64,000 bases of DNA from Toxoplasma gondii ME49 (taxonomy: Eukaryota > Apicomplexa > Conoidasida > Eucoccidiorida > Sarcocystidae), in assembly GCF_000006565.2 (NCBI RefSeq), contig NC_031479.1, positions 5,172,289 to 5,236,288 of the forward strand, written 5' to 3'. The notes under the pieces are model-generated. The model was not told where the DNA came from, did not search any database, and worked only from the letters and a program-made list of their open reading frames with translations. Shown in pieces: positions 25,701 through 36,373 of the stretch (position 1 is the stretch's first letter; every line of letters begins with the position of its first letter). The translations under genes were made by a program, and so were the position numbers.

Positions 25701-28073
25701 TTGGAGGAGAGAAAAACGACCGCCGTTGCAGAGAGATGCCTTACATCTTCATGAATCGTGAGGTGTGTTTTTCAGGACGTACAGCAAGTGGAGTTCTAAA
25801 CCGTGCATGCAGGGAGATTGGCCTGAGCGCCAAAGTCTGCTTGACTGCGCAGGAATCCGGAACCCACCCGACAGGACCTAAATTCTCGCCAGCCGCCGCT
25901 TTCCACGCAACGACTCTCAACAACGCAGCCGCTACGAACGGCAGACGACCACAAGGGGGTGAACTGTCGGCAGGCTTCGATGTTTTAGGCTGAAACCTTG
26001 ACTGGATACCCAGGGGACGCTTTCGCATCGAACTTTACTAACGAGGAGGAAGGAGAGACGCGAGGGGGAAGAACAGAGGGATCCTCGAAACGGGAGAGAC
26101 GAGAGCGGCCAGAGAGGAAGGCGCGAAGGGCAGCGAGAAAAGGCACAGCTGAAGACAGGTCCAAGAACGTCTGCCTGAGCAGACACCAAAGGAAGAAGTG
26201 AAAGTTGGAGCGAAGAACTTCCAGAAGAAACGTACCTGCGAGGTTGATGCCTCGACTGTGGAAGCGGGCGCCTGTGCGGCTGCTGTCTCTCCTCGAAATG
26301 AGGCACAGCTGCGTGCAGGACTCGAGAGAGTAGTCGACCAAGCCTATGCCGACGTATCTGGAAAAAAGGGAAACAGTTTCGCTACCTGAATTGCAGTTGT
26401 GGAAGGGGCAACGACATCTCTGAGAGACTGTTTCGCAGTTCTGGGTCGCAGATCACGCGCCCAATACATCGACTTCAAGCTTCCCCCCGAACTCCGTTCT
26501 CGAGAGCCGCAAAGTCATCAGTAGCCACCAGACTTGGGGAAGAGACACGGTCGTCGTGGCGAACACAGATCAAAAGGCACACGGAATTCGCTCACACACC
26601 CCAGCAGAGAGGCCTCCTGAGCGTAGACGAGACGCTGCACTGTCCGAGCCTCCGAACGCATTCACAGAACTGGTTATCTCTGTGCCTTGTCCTTGAAACT
26701 GCAGGCATCTTTCCACAACAACTTAGGCGCTCGAGCGTCTCTGCGGGAGTCACAAACAGTCAGTTCCTCTGCGAGTCTTCAACTGTCGGAGGTGCAGTAT
26801 CCTGTCTCGTCGGGCTGCCAACCACGCGGCTTCTGGCGCTACGGGAGGAGGCAGCGAAGAGAGAGTCGACCTCGAGTGTTGGGGGAGGAGACAAAGGAGA
26901 TGCGCCAGGGAAGCTCTCTGTCTGGGCGCGAGAGACCCGAGGAGAAGGCTGCGACAGAGCTTCGCAGCTGGACCTCGGAAGGAAGTTCTTAGTTGAAGGA
27001 GACAAGCTGGAGAAGCAAAGTGCGGCTCACCCCTGAATGACTTGCGCGCAAAACCGAAGCGCCTCTGGAGTCTGCTTGGTGATCGGTTCGCGGAAATGTC
27101 GGTTGCAGCTGAAGCGGTCTGTCCACGCGTCGCTTCTCTTCTTCTCTGTCTGCGTCGCCAGCGAAGAGTTCTTCCCGAATTTTCTCTCGTCTCCGTCCGC
27201 CTGTATCGGTAGCGCCTCCGAGTTAAAGACGCCGCCCAACTGCGTCTGCAAGTTCTTCGTCAAATCCAGAGAAGGCGAAAAGTAAAACCCACCCTCGCAA
27301 AGCGCGTCACACAGCAGAGTCAGCCACTGCTCCGCGACGCCATCGTGGGGTGTACGTACACCCGGTGGCGGGGGCGCTGGATGCCGACTCGCGACCGCGG
27401 GGCCGTTGACACTCGAAGCAGTCGGTGTGCTCTCCTCGCCTGTCCTTCGACGGCGTTTCTCGACAGCTTCGCTTCTTCCGGTCTTCTCTTTCTCTCCACA
27501 GACTGTCTCTCCAGCTTGTGCCCCGCTCGCAAGTGTCTCCGGAGAGACGCCCTCCCCACACGCCGCTGTCTCCTCCGTCGGCCTCGCCGCAGCGGCGCTC
27601 GCTCGAGAGGTGATGGTCACCGTCGCCCCCACCAAGAATTGGCTGCTGGACTGCAGGAAACGTCGGCGACGAACGGTTCGCGTCGTCAGAGAGAACGCGC
27701 GGGAGTCCGAGGAAGACTGGGCAGAATGAGAAGACTGCGGAGAGAGCGGGGGGACTTGCACGAGGTGAAAGGAGGTGATTTGGAGAAGCGGAGCTTGCGC
27801 GAGGAACCCCAGAAGACGACAAGAAGAGATGCAGATCAGGTAGGCGCTGCCAAAGATTTGCGTCACTCCAAAGAGACCGTAGCAAGGTACAGCAAGTTGC
27901 GGAGAAGAGAGAGACGGACATGCTTCTTCAGTTGCGACAGAGAAGCAGCGCGTCTCGGAGGACGAACAGGTGAACGTCAGCTTCTCGTTGCGAGACGAGC
28001 GAGACCGAAGCACCAGTCGGTCATGGTGGACCTCACACACGAACGGCGCGGCCAGAACCGCCGACGCATCCAT
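19704..28073 (-). CDS. SAC1: SAC1-type phosphoinositide phosphatase
   Basis: Eleven exons: 28073-27031, 26357-26236, 25609-25321, 24939-24859, 24525-24471, 24168-24104, 23649-23439, 22900-22757, 22120-21757, 21140-21053, 20262-19704; 1006 residues with every phase matching. The Sac domain is recognisable throughout: CYGLFGVTQIFGSAYLI, GGFYFSPSLDLTKNLQ, LISRRDSSRTGARFHSRG, NMVETEQLL, SFVQIRGSLPLVWKQ, HYGPTCVVNLINKKGWE, FDFHHECSKMRWNNLS, the catalytic CX5R motif NCIDCLDRTNV (Cys635, Arg641), LWTDNADALSLLYSG and TPALKTDFTRMG. The C-terminus carries two hydrophobic blocks like the ER/Golgi membrane hairpin of Sac1, which dephosphorylates PtdIns4P. It is larger than yeast or human Sac1 (about 600 residues) because of insertions in exons 1, 3, 7 and 9. 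The acceptor of exon 8 is ambiguous: 22900 or 12 bp further in, same frame. Confidence 0.92.
21517..21592. repeat. Paired (TA)n tracts in a SAC1 intron
   Basis: Two AT tracts separated by GCGCATATATACACACACT, in the intron between the exons at 22120-21757 and 21140-21053. Confidence 0.9.
22538..22640. repeat. Tandem ACACAGAGATATAT repeats
   Basis: Several diverged copies of a 14-18 bp unit (ACACAGAGATATATAT) in the SAC1 intron between the exons at 22900-22757 and 22120-21757. Confidence 0.85.
25193..25242. repeat. 20-bp tandem repeat CTCGCTTCCTCTCGCTTCTT
   Basis: About two and a half copies in the SAC1 intron downstream (on the minus strand) of the exon at 25609-25321. Pyrimidine-rich on the plus strand, the reverse of the other SAC1 introns. 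Confidence 0.8.
25480..25527. repeat. 18-bp tandem repeat in SAC1 exon 3
   Basis: Three copies of GACGCAGAAGAGGAAGAA at an 18-bp spacing (25480, 25498, 25516). On the coding strand it gives a Ser/Ala-rich loop (SSASSSSSASS) inside the Sac domain, after the VETEQ strand. Confidence 0.9.
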
Positions 28074-30827
28074 CGTCGCAGACTGAAGAGAAGGTTGCAG
28101 AGAAGAACCGGGCGAGAAGGCAACGTGGAAAACGGACGAAGGAAAACGCCTGAAAGAAGGCAAACGGGTAGGAAAGGGAAGAGCAAGAGAGAGCAGGTGA
28201 GAGGAGAAGAAGAAAAGAGAACAGAGGAAAACAAAGGACCAGAGGAGCACAGAACAGGTGACAGAAAGAACGAGGGAGAAGAGCGGTGACGCGCAGAGGC
28301 GACGGCAGCGAAACAAACCAGGTGGGAAGAACCGTGACTCCAGGAAAGTGAGACGACAGGTGTCAACAAAGAGTGAAATGCTCCCCGTTCTTGCATCTCT
28401 TTTCAGATGAGAGACAACAGACTGTCAAACGCGGTGACAGACTGTGGAGAGGGCTGACGCATCGGGGCGAATCTTCTTCAGAAGAAGGGGCTCAAGAGCA
28501 CCTCATGATCAGACCGAAAGGCACTAGTTGAACTTTCACAAACCAAGGAGTCCCGAATAGAGACACGGACCTCGGTCACCGGTGACCGCTCGACATGGAC
28601 ACAGAGAGAGCGGTTTTAAGAGACAACACCGACCCCATCCCGGCGCCGTCGTTTCTTCGCTGCCTCTCGCCTCCAGGCTCGAGAAGCGGCAGAAGTTTCT
28701 CAAAGGCAGGATTATGAGGGTCGAAGACGGTGCCAGTCCTGGGACTCGATGTCCTCCTTTCCCTCCCTTGATCTCTCCCTCACTTCCCCCTTTCTGACAA
28801 TTTGTATCTCCTGCTTTCTTCTTATCTAGGTCACGAAGTCTTTGCTCCACACTGGCTACGTTCTCGGCGTCGCACCCGATCCAGGGAGAGGAGCAGCGTC
28901 TGCCGTCCTCGGGCGCTTCCCCAACGCGTCTGCTCGTCTGTCGACATCAGCCTACCTCTGCCGAAGTGCTCAGCCGGAAAGACGCAAACGCAGTTCTGCC
29001 AGAGAAAACTCCTCTCAGGACAGCGGCCGCGCAGTTTGAGACAGAAAGGCTGCGCCAGGTTCCAGACTCCGGTCGCGTCTCGGCGGTGTCGTGCGACCTC
29101 ACCAAGAAGGCCAGGGTGCCCAGGCGACGCCGCGCCAGGTCTTGACGGCCTCGAGAGACAAGCCTCCAGTTTCGACAGGAGAAAAAAGGAGTGGTTTCTC
29201 TCGGGGAAAGACGGCGGGGGTGAATGTGGAACTAGGTCCCCGAGACGAGGGCGAAACAGGCGCGAGTGACTCGAAGAAAAAGCTCCCCAGACAAGCCCTC
29301 AGGCGTCGCGGGAGCTTAGAGCTGGAATGGGAGCGATTCTGCTTCGTTTGGAAGCGTTCGGAGGCTGGTCCTGAACAGTAAAGACCTCCCTCTCGAAAGC
29401 CACCCAGAAAGGCAGAAGCAGAAAGAACCTTGTGTGTAGCGAGGAACCGCTCGACATAGGTCTCTGGAGAAGACAGGTTCCCTCTCGCCGACGAACGACA
29501 CGGAGAGGCTGGAAGAAACCGGGCGCGCGATGGAGCATCGAACGGCAGAAAAAATTCAGGCGTCTGAGGTGGAACAGGTAGAGAAGGAAACTCAGGAGAA
29601 AGGCGCGCTTTTGCACATGCACACTGAGTGCCCCCAGCGAGTTGGGACGCAGGTCCGTCGATCCGCGAAGAGCGAAGCGAGCTTTGAGGCAGAAGACGCG
29701 ACGTGGACAGTCCCTGTTCTTCAGTGTACGCCAGAGCATCGAGGAAGAAGGTCGATGGAAAAGAAGAAACAGATCGAAGGCTTTCTCGTTTGCGGGAAAA
29801 GGCGCAGACGCGGTAACAGTGACGGCGAGCCAGGACACAAAACAAGCGGGAGGCGGGCGAGGGGCGCGCGACTCTTGCACAGAGGAGGAACTGGAGAAGT
29901 GAGCTCCGCTTGTGCGGCTTCTCAGTTGTACGTACGCCGAATGCCAGCGGCGTTGGAGGTATTTGGGCGAAATCGAGTTTTTAAAACAGCGAAGGTTGCT
30001 TTTTCTCGTGGCTCGCCTCTCGGCTGCATTCGCTCTCCGCAGCGCGCGAGCATCGCGGCGTTTCTCCACTGTTATGTGTATACAGCCTCTTGGCCTCCAC
30101 TTGCACAAGTCCCTTTGTGTCGTCCCCCCCCCCCAGTGCCTTCGACTTCCACCTACACTCTCGGCTTCGCTGTCGAGCATTTTTGAAGTATTTGTTCCGT
30201 TGTCTTCCTCACGGGTAACGAGACGGCGCCGCTCCTCCGAAAACCGGCGAGCTCTCCGTTCCTCTTCGGTCTCGTCTTTCGTACTACGTCGCTCGTGTCT
30301 CACTCCTCTCCAAGCTTCTCTCCAACTTCCTCGACTTCGGTTCCACTCTCCGAACCTGTTCACCAGACGAGACCGCTCCAGTCTGTTTCTACGACTGTCT
30401 TGGTCTCCGCTCGCGACAGGTGCGCCGCAAAGGGCGGCTGCCGCAGCCCACCTAGCCAGCTTCGAGCAACCTCGTGCACCCAAAAATCCTTTTCTTCTCC
30501 ATTCCCCTCTCCTCAGTTTCTTGGGACGCAGCTGGCGCGCCGAGTTGTCTCGGTCCCCTCTGTTCTTTTACTCCGCCGTTGTCTGCATCGCGTGACTTGA
30601 GTCCTGTTCAGACGAAGCTGGGGAATCGACTCCCTGCAACCAGACAGAATCTGGGTGTCTCTACACCTGCCTCGTCCCTCGAGGCCTGCCTAGGATCATC
30701 CGTGGTGCGGTCTCTGCTGGCGATTTGAGTTGCCCATGGAAACCTGGAAGACTGAAGACAACGGTTTGCTCAGCGGAACGAAACCAGCTGTGCCCACAGG
30801 GCTTCTTCGAACCGCCCAACCTACACA

Positions 30828-30861
<34 letters not shown>

Positions 30862-30882
30862 TAAATGTAAAGATATATTTAG

Positions 30883-30923
<41 letters not shown>

Positions 30924-31284
30924 TTCGGTGCTATACACACATCACCATTTGTGTATCTGTGCCTGTGCACATGAACGGACGGCGCCAGTTGTGTGGGAGG
31001 ATCTTCTGAGTTTTTACGCTCGTGGTGTGTGACGCCCGCGTCAACGAGCGCGAGCTGGGAAGCGAGGATCGGATCCTCCACTCCTGGGCGTCGCAAGTCT
31101 CCCAGTCGCTGCTCTTCGGTGCCCGTATATAAACACTCGGATCCGTCAATGCAGAGAGGCTTCCGGAGTTTCCTCGGCTGCAGCTGTCTCAACGAACTTC
31201 ACTTCTGGAGAAAAAACAGTCTCGCCACGCGACATTCTGGGGCCTCTTCGGCGCCATAACCTGCGGAGTCGTTCCACCCTGAGA
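28074..31284. other. Unresolved 3.2-kb region upstream of SAC1
   Basis: It should hold the SAC1 promoter and 5' UTR and perhaps the 5' region of the plus-strand gene that follows. There are long open frames on both strands between 29.1 and 30.6 kb, none starting at a good ATG and none with a recognised domain. A short minus-strand segment bounded by AG and GT (29463-29429, reading ETYVERFLATHK) could be an exon of an undetected gene. Two long (TA)n tracts lie at 30829-30921. Confidence 0.4.
30829..30921. repeat. Two (TA)n tracts flanking an AT-rich spacer
   Basis: AT tracts at about 30831-30858 and 30893-30920. Each is self-complementary and the two can also pair with each other. Confidence 0.9.
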
Positions 31285-33898
31285 ATGCTGCGGCCGGCAC
31301 AAGGTGAGTGGAGAATTCGTTTTGTGGTGTATGTACAGGCGGGCGGAGAGTCGCCAACCACGCAAAGGAGGGTGGGGGAGAGGAGTCCGAATTCGCGGAG
31401 TCGAAGGCTGTTTTCCCTCGATGCTTCTCTCTGGTTGCTTAGACGGAAGGAAAACAAAGAACGAATCCTCAGCTCGCGGTCCTCCCTCTGTCGCGACTTC
31501 GCTTCCCTCCCGCTGTAGCAGCTACAGCGAAGACGAGCGCGGTCTCTGCGTGGTGTGTCGTGATTTCCTCGCCTCCGAGTAAGGCGCGTTCCAAGTGACA
31601 TCTCTTGTCTGTTTTTTCTCCATTCTCTTCACCGTTTGTCTGGGTCGCTGCAGGAGTTGATTTTCGACTGGATTCACCTGAAGTGCATACCTTTTCACTT
31701 GGGGAAGCACGTCAACTTCAAGGTGGAACTTTCTGCGCATCTCGAAACAACGAAGCCCTGCGCTATGGAACCTCCTGGGGAGAGCCCCCAGCTTTCTACC
31801 ATTTGCATGCAGATGTGTTTTCTTGGCGAGAGCATGCAAAAGAGTGGAACTGTGGCGAGTGAAAAGGCACTCAACAACTCCAGTGTGTACGTCCACTTCG
31901 TTTTTACAAGTCCGTCTCAGGCGTGATGGTTGAGAGTGCGGGCTGTCCTTTCTTCGTCTCTTCAACTTTTCCGGAGGTTCACATCGGTGGACCTCAAGTC
32001 GACGAATCCGAGAGTCAGTGTGTCTTTCGAGCACTGTCAGGCGACTCGCGAGTACTCGAACTTCAGTACCTTTGCTCCTCGGTGCTGCCCTGGGCAACGC
32101 TGTTTTGAGGCTCGGCCGTACACGTTCGCGCTCTTCTCCCGCGTGCTCTTCGACTGACCAGTCGAGACGCTTGGGACTCCAAACTTGGGGGTTGAGGGGA
32201 AACAATCGAGAGTAGTCTGTCGAAGGAGAAACCAGTTGCTTGGCGATTCGGTCGGGAACGCTCTGTGGAGTCGCGTCTGCGTCGCCAGCTTCTACAGAGC
32301 CTTCCGAGGCACCTTGAGGGGCCTTGTGACTGCTGTCGCCTGCCCTGGTGCAAGGGAAAGGAAGAGCTTGTCCTGCTGCTTCTCGACTCCTCTCCTGAAC
32401 GGTCTGCGCTTTTTTCTCCAGGAACGAGGAGCCTGCGGCAGCATTCCTTGGTCGTTGCTGGCTTGACCGAGGGCAGCGTCACGCTCCTCACGTCCGACTT
32501 CCAGGCGCTTCACGTTCCAGCCGCCCTTCTTCCCGGTGCGTCTCCTTCGCTCGGGTGTGCGTACAGCCAGGAAGCCGCGGACTTTGCCGCGAAAGAGTCA
32601 CCTGACGAGCTATGAACCGGTTTCAACTGGTTCCGTCTCTGCAATGACGACCGTCTGAACTTTGTTGGGTGGACCGGGATGGTCGGCGTCTCTTCACACG
32701 GTCTCCCAGGCTTGTGGGGAGCGCGCAATTGTATGCCTTCTGTCAGCGGTCTGTCAGAGATTGTGCTTCTTTCTGCTGTGCTGGGTGAATCTCGAAGAAG
32801 CTACCACACTCAGATACGATGTGAACAGGCAGCTGTGGCGTTTCGGGGTGCGTGCAGGACGTCCACGTACCTTAACTGGCACCGATGTAATTACCTCACA
32901 AACTCTCTGGGGGAGTGTCTTCTGTGAGGTTGACTCTGGTGTATATACCTTGAGGTCTTCGTTTCCCGGACCCAAGTTATTCTGCTGGCTGTTCGTGATC
33001 ACACGCTAAGCGCGTCAGGTCTTTTCCGCTGTTCTGTCGTCGCAGACGGACTCGAAGTCGGCAGCATTCTTCACTCTTCCTTCGCTCTTGACTGTGCCGC
33101 GGAGGCTTCCCGAGTTCAACAGATTCTCCAGGTACTTCTTTACAAAGGGAGACGAAGGGCCGGAGAACTGGCGGATGAGCGGCGCTGCTGTTGCAGATGC
33201 CTGCGTGCGCGAGAGACCTCACCGCATGTACTTCAAAGTCTCTGCGTGAAAGCACTTCGGTTGCATTTAGAGTATCTTTGGGGTATCTCAAATTCTCTCT
33301 TAGTGGTGACCCGGTCGTGGAAGAAGCTGAGGCTCTCTGTTCGAGAGATCACAGCAGAAGTGATGACACTGGAACAGTTGTGCGTTTGACGGCGCGTTTG
33401 TCTTCCGGTGAGCATCCACTTTTAGAAAAGACAACTCAGAAATCTCTGCTCTCTTTTCCAAGACGCATGCCGAGGCGCAGTCGAGAGAGCTGTGACACAA
33501 AGGCTTGAGACCTCTTTCCTCTCGCATCTTTTTCAGTTTGACTTTTCTTTCGCTCCTCCCGGTTCCTAAGACTGGCGACTTGCCACGTTCCTCGTCTTTG
33601 TCTTTTGTGCTTTTTTCCCCGGGGTTTCGCGGACCAGCTTCTTGACGAAGTTTCGGTGGCACTCTCGCGCGAGAGCGCTCGACTGAGTCTGCCGCCGGTC
33701 AAGCCCAGCGCGCCCAAGGCCTCGTGGGTGTCTCTGAGCAGCTCGCAGATTTCGCAGGACAGCGCGCCGTCTTCTCCGGGGATCGCCTCGCATGCAGATT
33801 CCTCTCTCGGCAGCGCCGCGCAATCTCCCGTGACCGGAGTCCCAGACTGCAGATCTCCGGCTGCAGTTCCCTCTCAGCCCTCTGCAGCTTTCCAGTGA
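31285..33898 (+). CDS. Unknown protein with a DUF3006-like domain (5' exons unresolved)
   Basis: Three 3' exons are well supported by splice sites and phase: 32422-32535, 33046-33131, 33638-33898 (stop). Joined, they read through HSLVVAGLTEGSVTLLTSDF, ALHVPAALLPDGLEVGSIL and FALDCAAEASRVQQILQ, then a Ser/Pro-rich tail. The pattern (G....LL......VP..LLP.G...G..L...F.LD..A......I..L) resembles the small bacterial domain DUF3006, function unknown. I see no other domain. The 5' part is uncertain. A plausible first exon is ATG at 31285 (MLRPAQ, then GTGAGT), and candidate internal exons lie between 31.5 and 32.1 kb, for example after the acceptor at 31653. I could not find a unique consistent chain, so the listed start is tentative. 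Confidence 0.5.
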
Positions 33899-34303
33899 AA
33901 ATCTGCTCCCGGCTTCTCGGCAAGAAGTCCTCGTATCGAGAGACAGAAGAAGGATAGACGAGGAGTTTCTTCGCTCTCTGTAGGGTCTCCACCTCTCCTC
34001 TGTATTCACTCCATCTGAGCCTCTCTCCTTGCTTGGCAGAAGTGCTTGCTCTTCCTTCCACGTTTCTCTGCCCTCTTCACGTTCTCTGTCTTTCGCTGTC
34101 CGTCCGCGAAGCCTCCACATTGGAGATTCTCGAGTTCAAGCGATCCCTCCTTTTCATCTTTTCGCCTTTTCATCTTGCTCCCTTCTCGTTTGCTAAGCAC
34201 GCTTCTCTCGGTTGAGTGGCCGGCGAGAGTTTCCTTTTTCTGCGTAGTCTTCTCTTCTCTCTCCGTAACCTGTCGAGACGCTGTGAATCCGAAGGCTGTT
34301 AAG
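33899..34303. promoter_or_regulatory. Short spacer and 5' UTR upstream of DCTN4
   Basis: About 400 bp, pyrimidine-rich (TCTCTC/CTTTTC runs), between the stop of the DUF3006-like gene and the DCTN4 ATG on the same strand. No TATA box is evident, as is usual in this group; the pyrimidine-rich leader just before the ATG is the only visible feature. Confidence 0.4.
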
Positions 34304-36373
34304 ATGTCTGACAGCGAGAGCGAGGGAAGCGCGGCGCAGGTGTGCGAACCGCCGCCTCTGGCGGTTCCGCCGCCTCTGCCGCGAGCGCCGCTTTCTCTCG
34401 GGCCGCTTCTGGAGACGCGGCGCCCAGAAGTCTTTCTGCTTCCGCAGTCTCGGCAGACAGTCGTGGCGTTTTCGCGAGCGTACGTCTGCGAGTCGTGTCG
34501 CGCAGTGCGGGGTCCCGAAGACCTCTCGGTCGAAATCGAGTCTTACTTCTGTCCTGCTTGTCTGGACGCGATGCCCCAGATCGAGGCTCTCGCCTGCAGC
34601 TGCCGCTGCACCAAGTGCTTCGACTGTCCACGCTGCTTCGCCACGCTTGGTGTCGTCCGCGAGCCCCGCTCGGGTGTAGATACACCCGAGACGCTGGTCG
34701 CGGGCGCAGCCCCGAGTCTGGGACCGGAGCGCTGCGACAGTTTGCTCTCGCTGTCGAGCGACGAGGAGACCGAGGGCGGCTCTGCAGCTGCGACGTCTGC
34801 GTCGAGTGCAGCGCAGTTCGATTTCTTCTTCGCATGTCCTGCATGCAAGTGGAGTTCGAAGCCGCTGGAGATGAAGTCCCAGGTCTCGGGCCTGCTGCCG
34901 GCCGCAGGGACCGCGGAGGAGCGCGGCGGGCGCGTGCGGCGGAGTTTCTCGCCGCTCTTCGAGGCGCTGCAGGCGGCTGCGCAGGAGCGCGAGCGGACGA
35001 GGCAACTTGAAGCCCGCGTGAAGCATAAGGCAGTCGCGCTGCTTTTCGCGGCGGCTGCAGCCACGGGGAACTTCACCGGACGCGGCCCCCTCGGACGCAT
35101 GCAGCGCGACAAGACTTGGCGGGTGGTAGACGTCGAGCAACGATTGCGGGAGCGCGCCGCGGAGGCCGCAGCCTCAGACGTTTGGGCGCGGCTGCCGCAG
35201 GATGTGCCACATGCGGCGCAGCGCGTGAGCCTCGCGGAGCTGCTGGCGGGGAAGCACCTGGCGCCGCGGGAGGTGATCTCCGAGTTCGACTGGAACCGCC
35301 GTCTGCAGCAAGATATGTTCAGCGAAGACGCAGACGACGAAGACTTCACTGCGGAGGAGACGAAGGCTCTCGAACCGCTTAACGCGAACCAAGTTCTCGT
35401 CGATCGCCGGGGTCCCGACTGCGCCCCCGTGGAGGTCCTCGGCCTCTTGGGGGCCAGCGGCGGTCAACCCAGGGAGCCAGCAGAGGGTGGCGGGGGTGGG
35501 GAGATCGATGAAAATGTAGCTCAGGAGGTCGCAAGTGTGGAGCAGCGGCTGCGCAAACCGAACGCGACGGTCGTCGCGGAGACCAGCGGCTCGCTGCTGC
35601 ACCCCGTGCGCAAGCGGCTGTTGACGAGGCAGTCCCGGCGCTGTCGGACCTGCCAGAAGTTCGTGGTGAAAAGTCAGGTAAGTCCGAACGCCGTGCCACC
35701 GCTGCGGTTGAACTCAGCCGCCGCGCTCCTTCTTCCGCGCATGCATGCAAATCTCCGATCCGGTGCCGTGGCTTTCGATGGCATCGTCGACGTCGAACTC
35801 GGAGTCCTCAACCCCACGGAGGTGCCCATGTTCCTCACCTTCCACCTCGCGCACGGCGCGGAAGAAGACGAAGACATGCCGGGAAAACGCCGGGACGGAG
35901 AGGCAACAAAAGACGGGCGAGACGCGGCGGGAGGTGATGAAAGGAAGGAGAACGCAGATAAGAAGGGGGCGGATGCGGAAGGGGCAGGTCAGAACGGGAT
36001 GGATAAGAACGGGGCAGAGGAACCGCAGCGCGAGACAGCGAGGAGAAACTGGCAAACTCTCGACATTTTGACGAAGAACTTCCAAGTGGCCCTCGATCCG
36101 TACGACGAAATGCTCGAGGAACTGAACACGGACGTCGGGGAGCTGCGCGCGGACGACGACCCGACGATCGTCCTAGCGAGAAAGGGAAACGCCGTGCTTC
36201 TCAGGCTCCGCGTCCGAGCGAAAAAGTGGGCGCTGCACCAAGTCGCAGCGAGCTGCATGACGGTTGACGTCTCCGTCGAAGACAGCAGCCCCATCCGCGC
36301 ATGCTACGTACTCAGTCTCGGCAGAATAGCTTACACTAGTGAAGCCGAGCTCCAGCGCCGCGAGAGCCTCTGA
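34304..36373 (+). CDS. DCTN4: Dynactin subunit 4 (p62)
   Basis: Single exon, 689 residues from ATG at 34304 (MSDSESEGS); the open frame extends further 5' but this Met fits the conserved start. The cysteine-rich zinc-binding region matches the p62 family: CESCRAV, YFCPACLD, CRCTKCFDCPRC, FACPACKW, and later RRCRTCQKF before a beta-rich C-terminal domain (LNSAAALLLPR, LGVLNPTEVP, LDPYDEMLEE). Dynactin is the activator of cytoplasmic dynein, and p62 sits at the pointed end of its Arp1 filament. It is longer than human DCTN4 (460) because of low-complexity inserts, including one between the first zinc motifs containing SGVDTPE, encoded by a copy of the dispersed palindrome, and an acidic/basic stretch near residues 530-580. 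Confidence 0.87.
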   Translation: MSDSESEGSAAQVCEPPPLAVPPPLPRAPLSLGPLLETRRPEVFLLPQSRQTVVAFSRAYVCESCRAVRGPEDLSVEIESYFCPACLDAMPQIEALACSCRCTKCFDCPRCFATLGVVREPRSGVDTPETLVAGAAPSLGPERCDSLLSLSSDEETEGGSAAATSASSAAQFDFFFACPACKWSSKPLEMKSQVSGLLPAAGTAEERGGRVRRSFSPLFEALQAAAQERERTRQLEARVKHKAVALLFAAAAATGNFTGRGPLGRMQRDKTWRVVDVEQRLRERAAEAAASDVWARLPQDVPHAAQRVSLAELLAGKHLAPREVISEFDWNRRLQQDMFSEDADDEDFTAEETKALEPLNANQVLVDRRGPDCAPVEVLGLLGASGGQPREPAEGGGGGEIDENVAQEVASVEQRLRKPNATVVAETSGSLLHPVRKRLLTRQSRRCRTCQKFVVKSQVSPNAVPPLRLNSAAALLLPRMHANLRSGAVAFDGIVDVELGVLNPTEVPMFLTFHLAHGAEEDEDMPGKRRDGEATKDGRDAAGGDERKENADKKGADAEGAGQNGMDKNGAEEPQRETARRNWQTLDILTKNFQVALDPYDEMLEELNTDVGELRADDDPTIVLARKGNAVLLRLRVRAKKWALHQVAASCMTVDVSVEDSSPIRACYVLSLGRIAYTSEAELQRRESL

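Noticed and set aside
29299..30483. Minus-strand 394-codon frame
   Set aside because: Begins at TTG rather than ATG, has no domain, and its composition is that of purine-rich non-coding DNA. Left as an unresolved region.
35678..35760. Intron in DCTN4 beginning at GTAAGT
   Set aside because: The frame stays open and the following residues match the p62 beta domain; no good acceptor restores the frame nearby.
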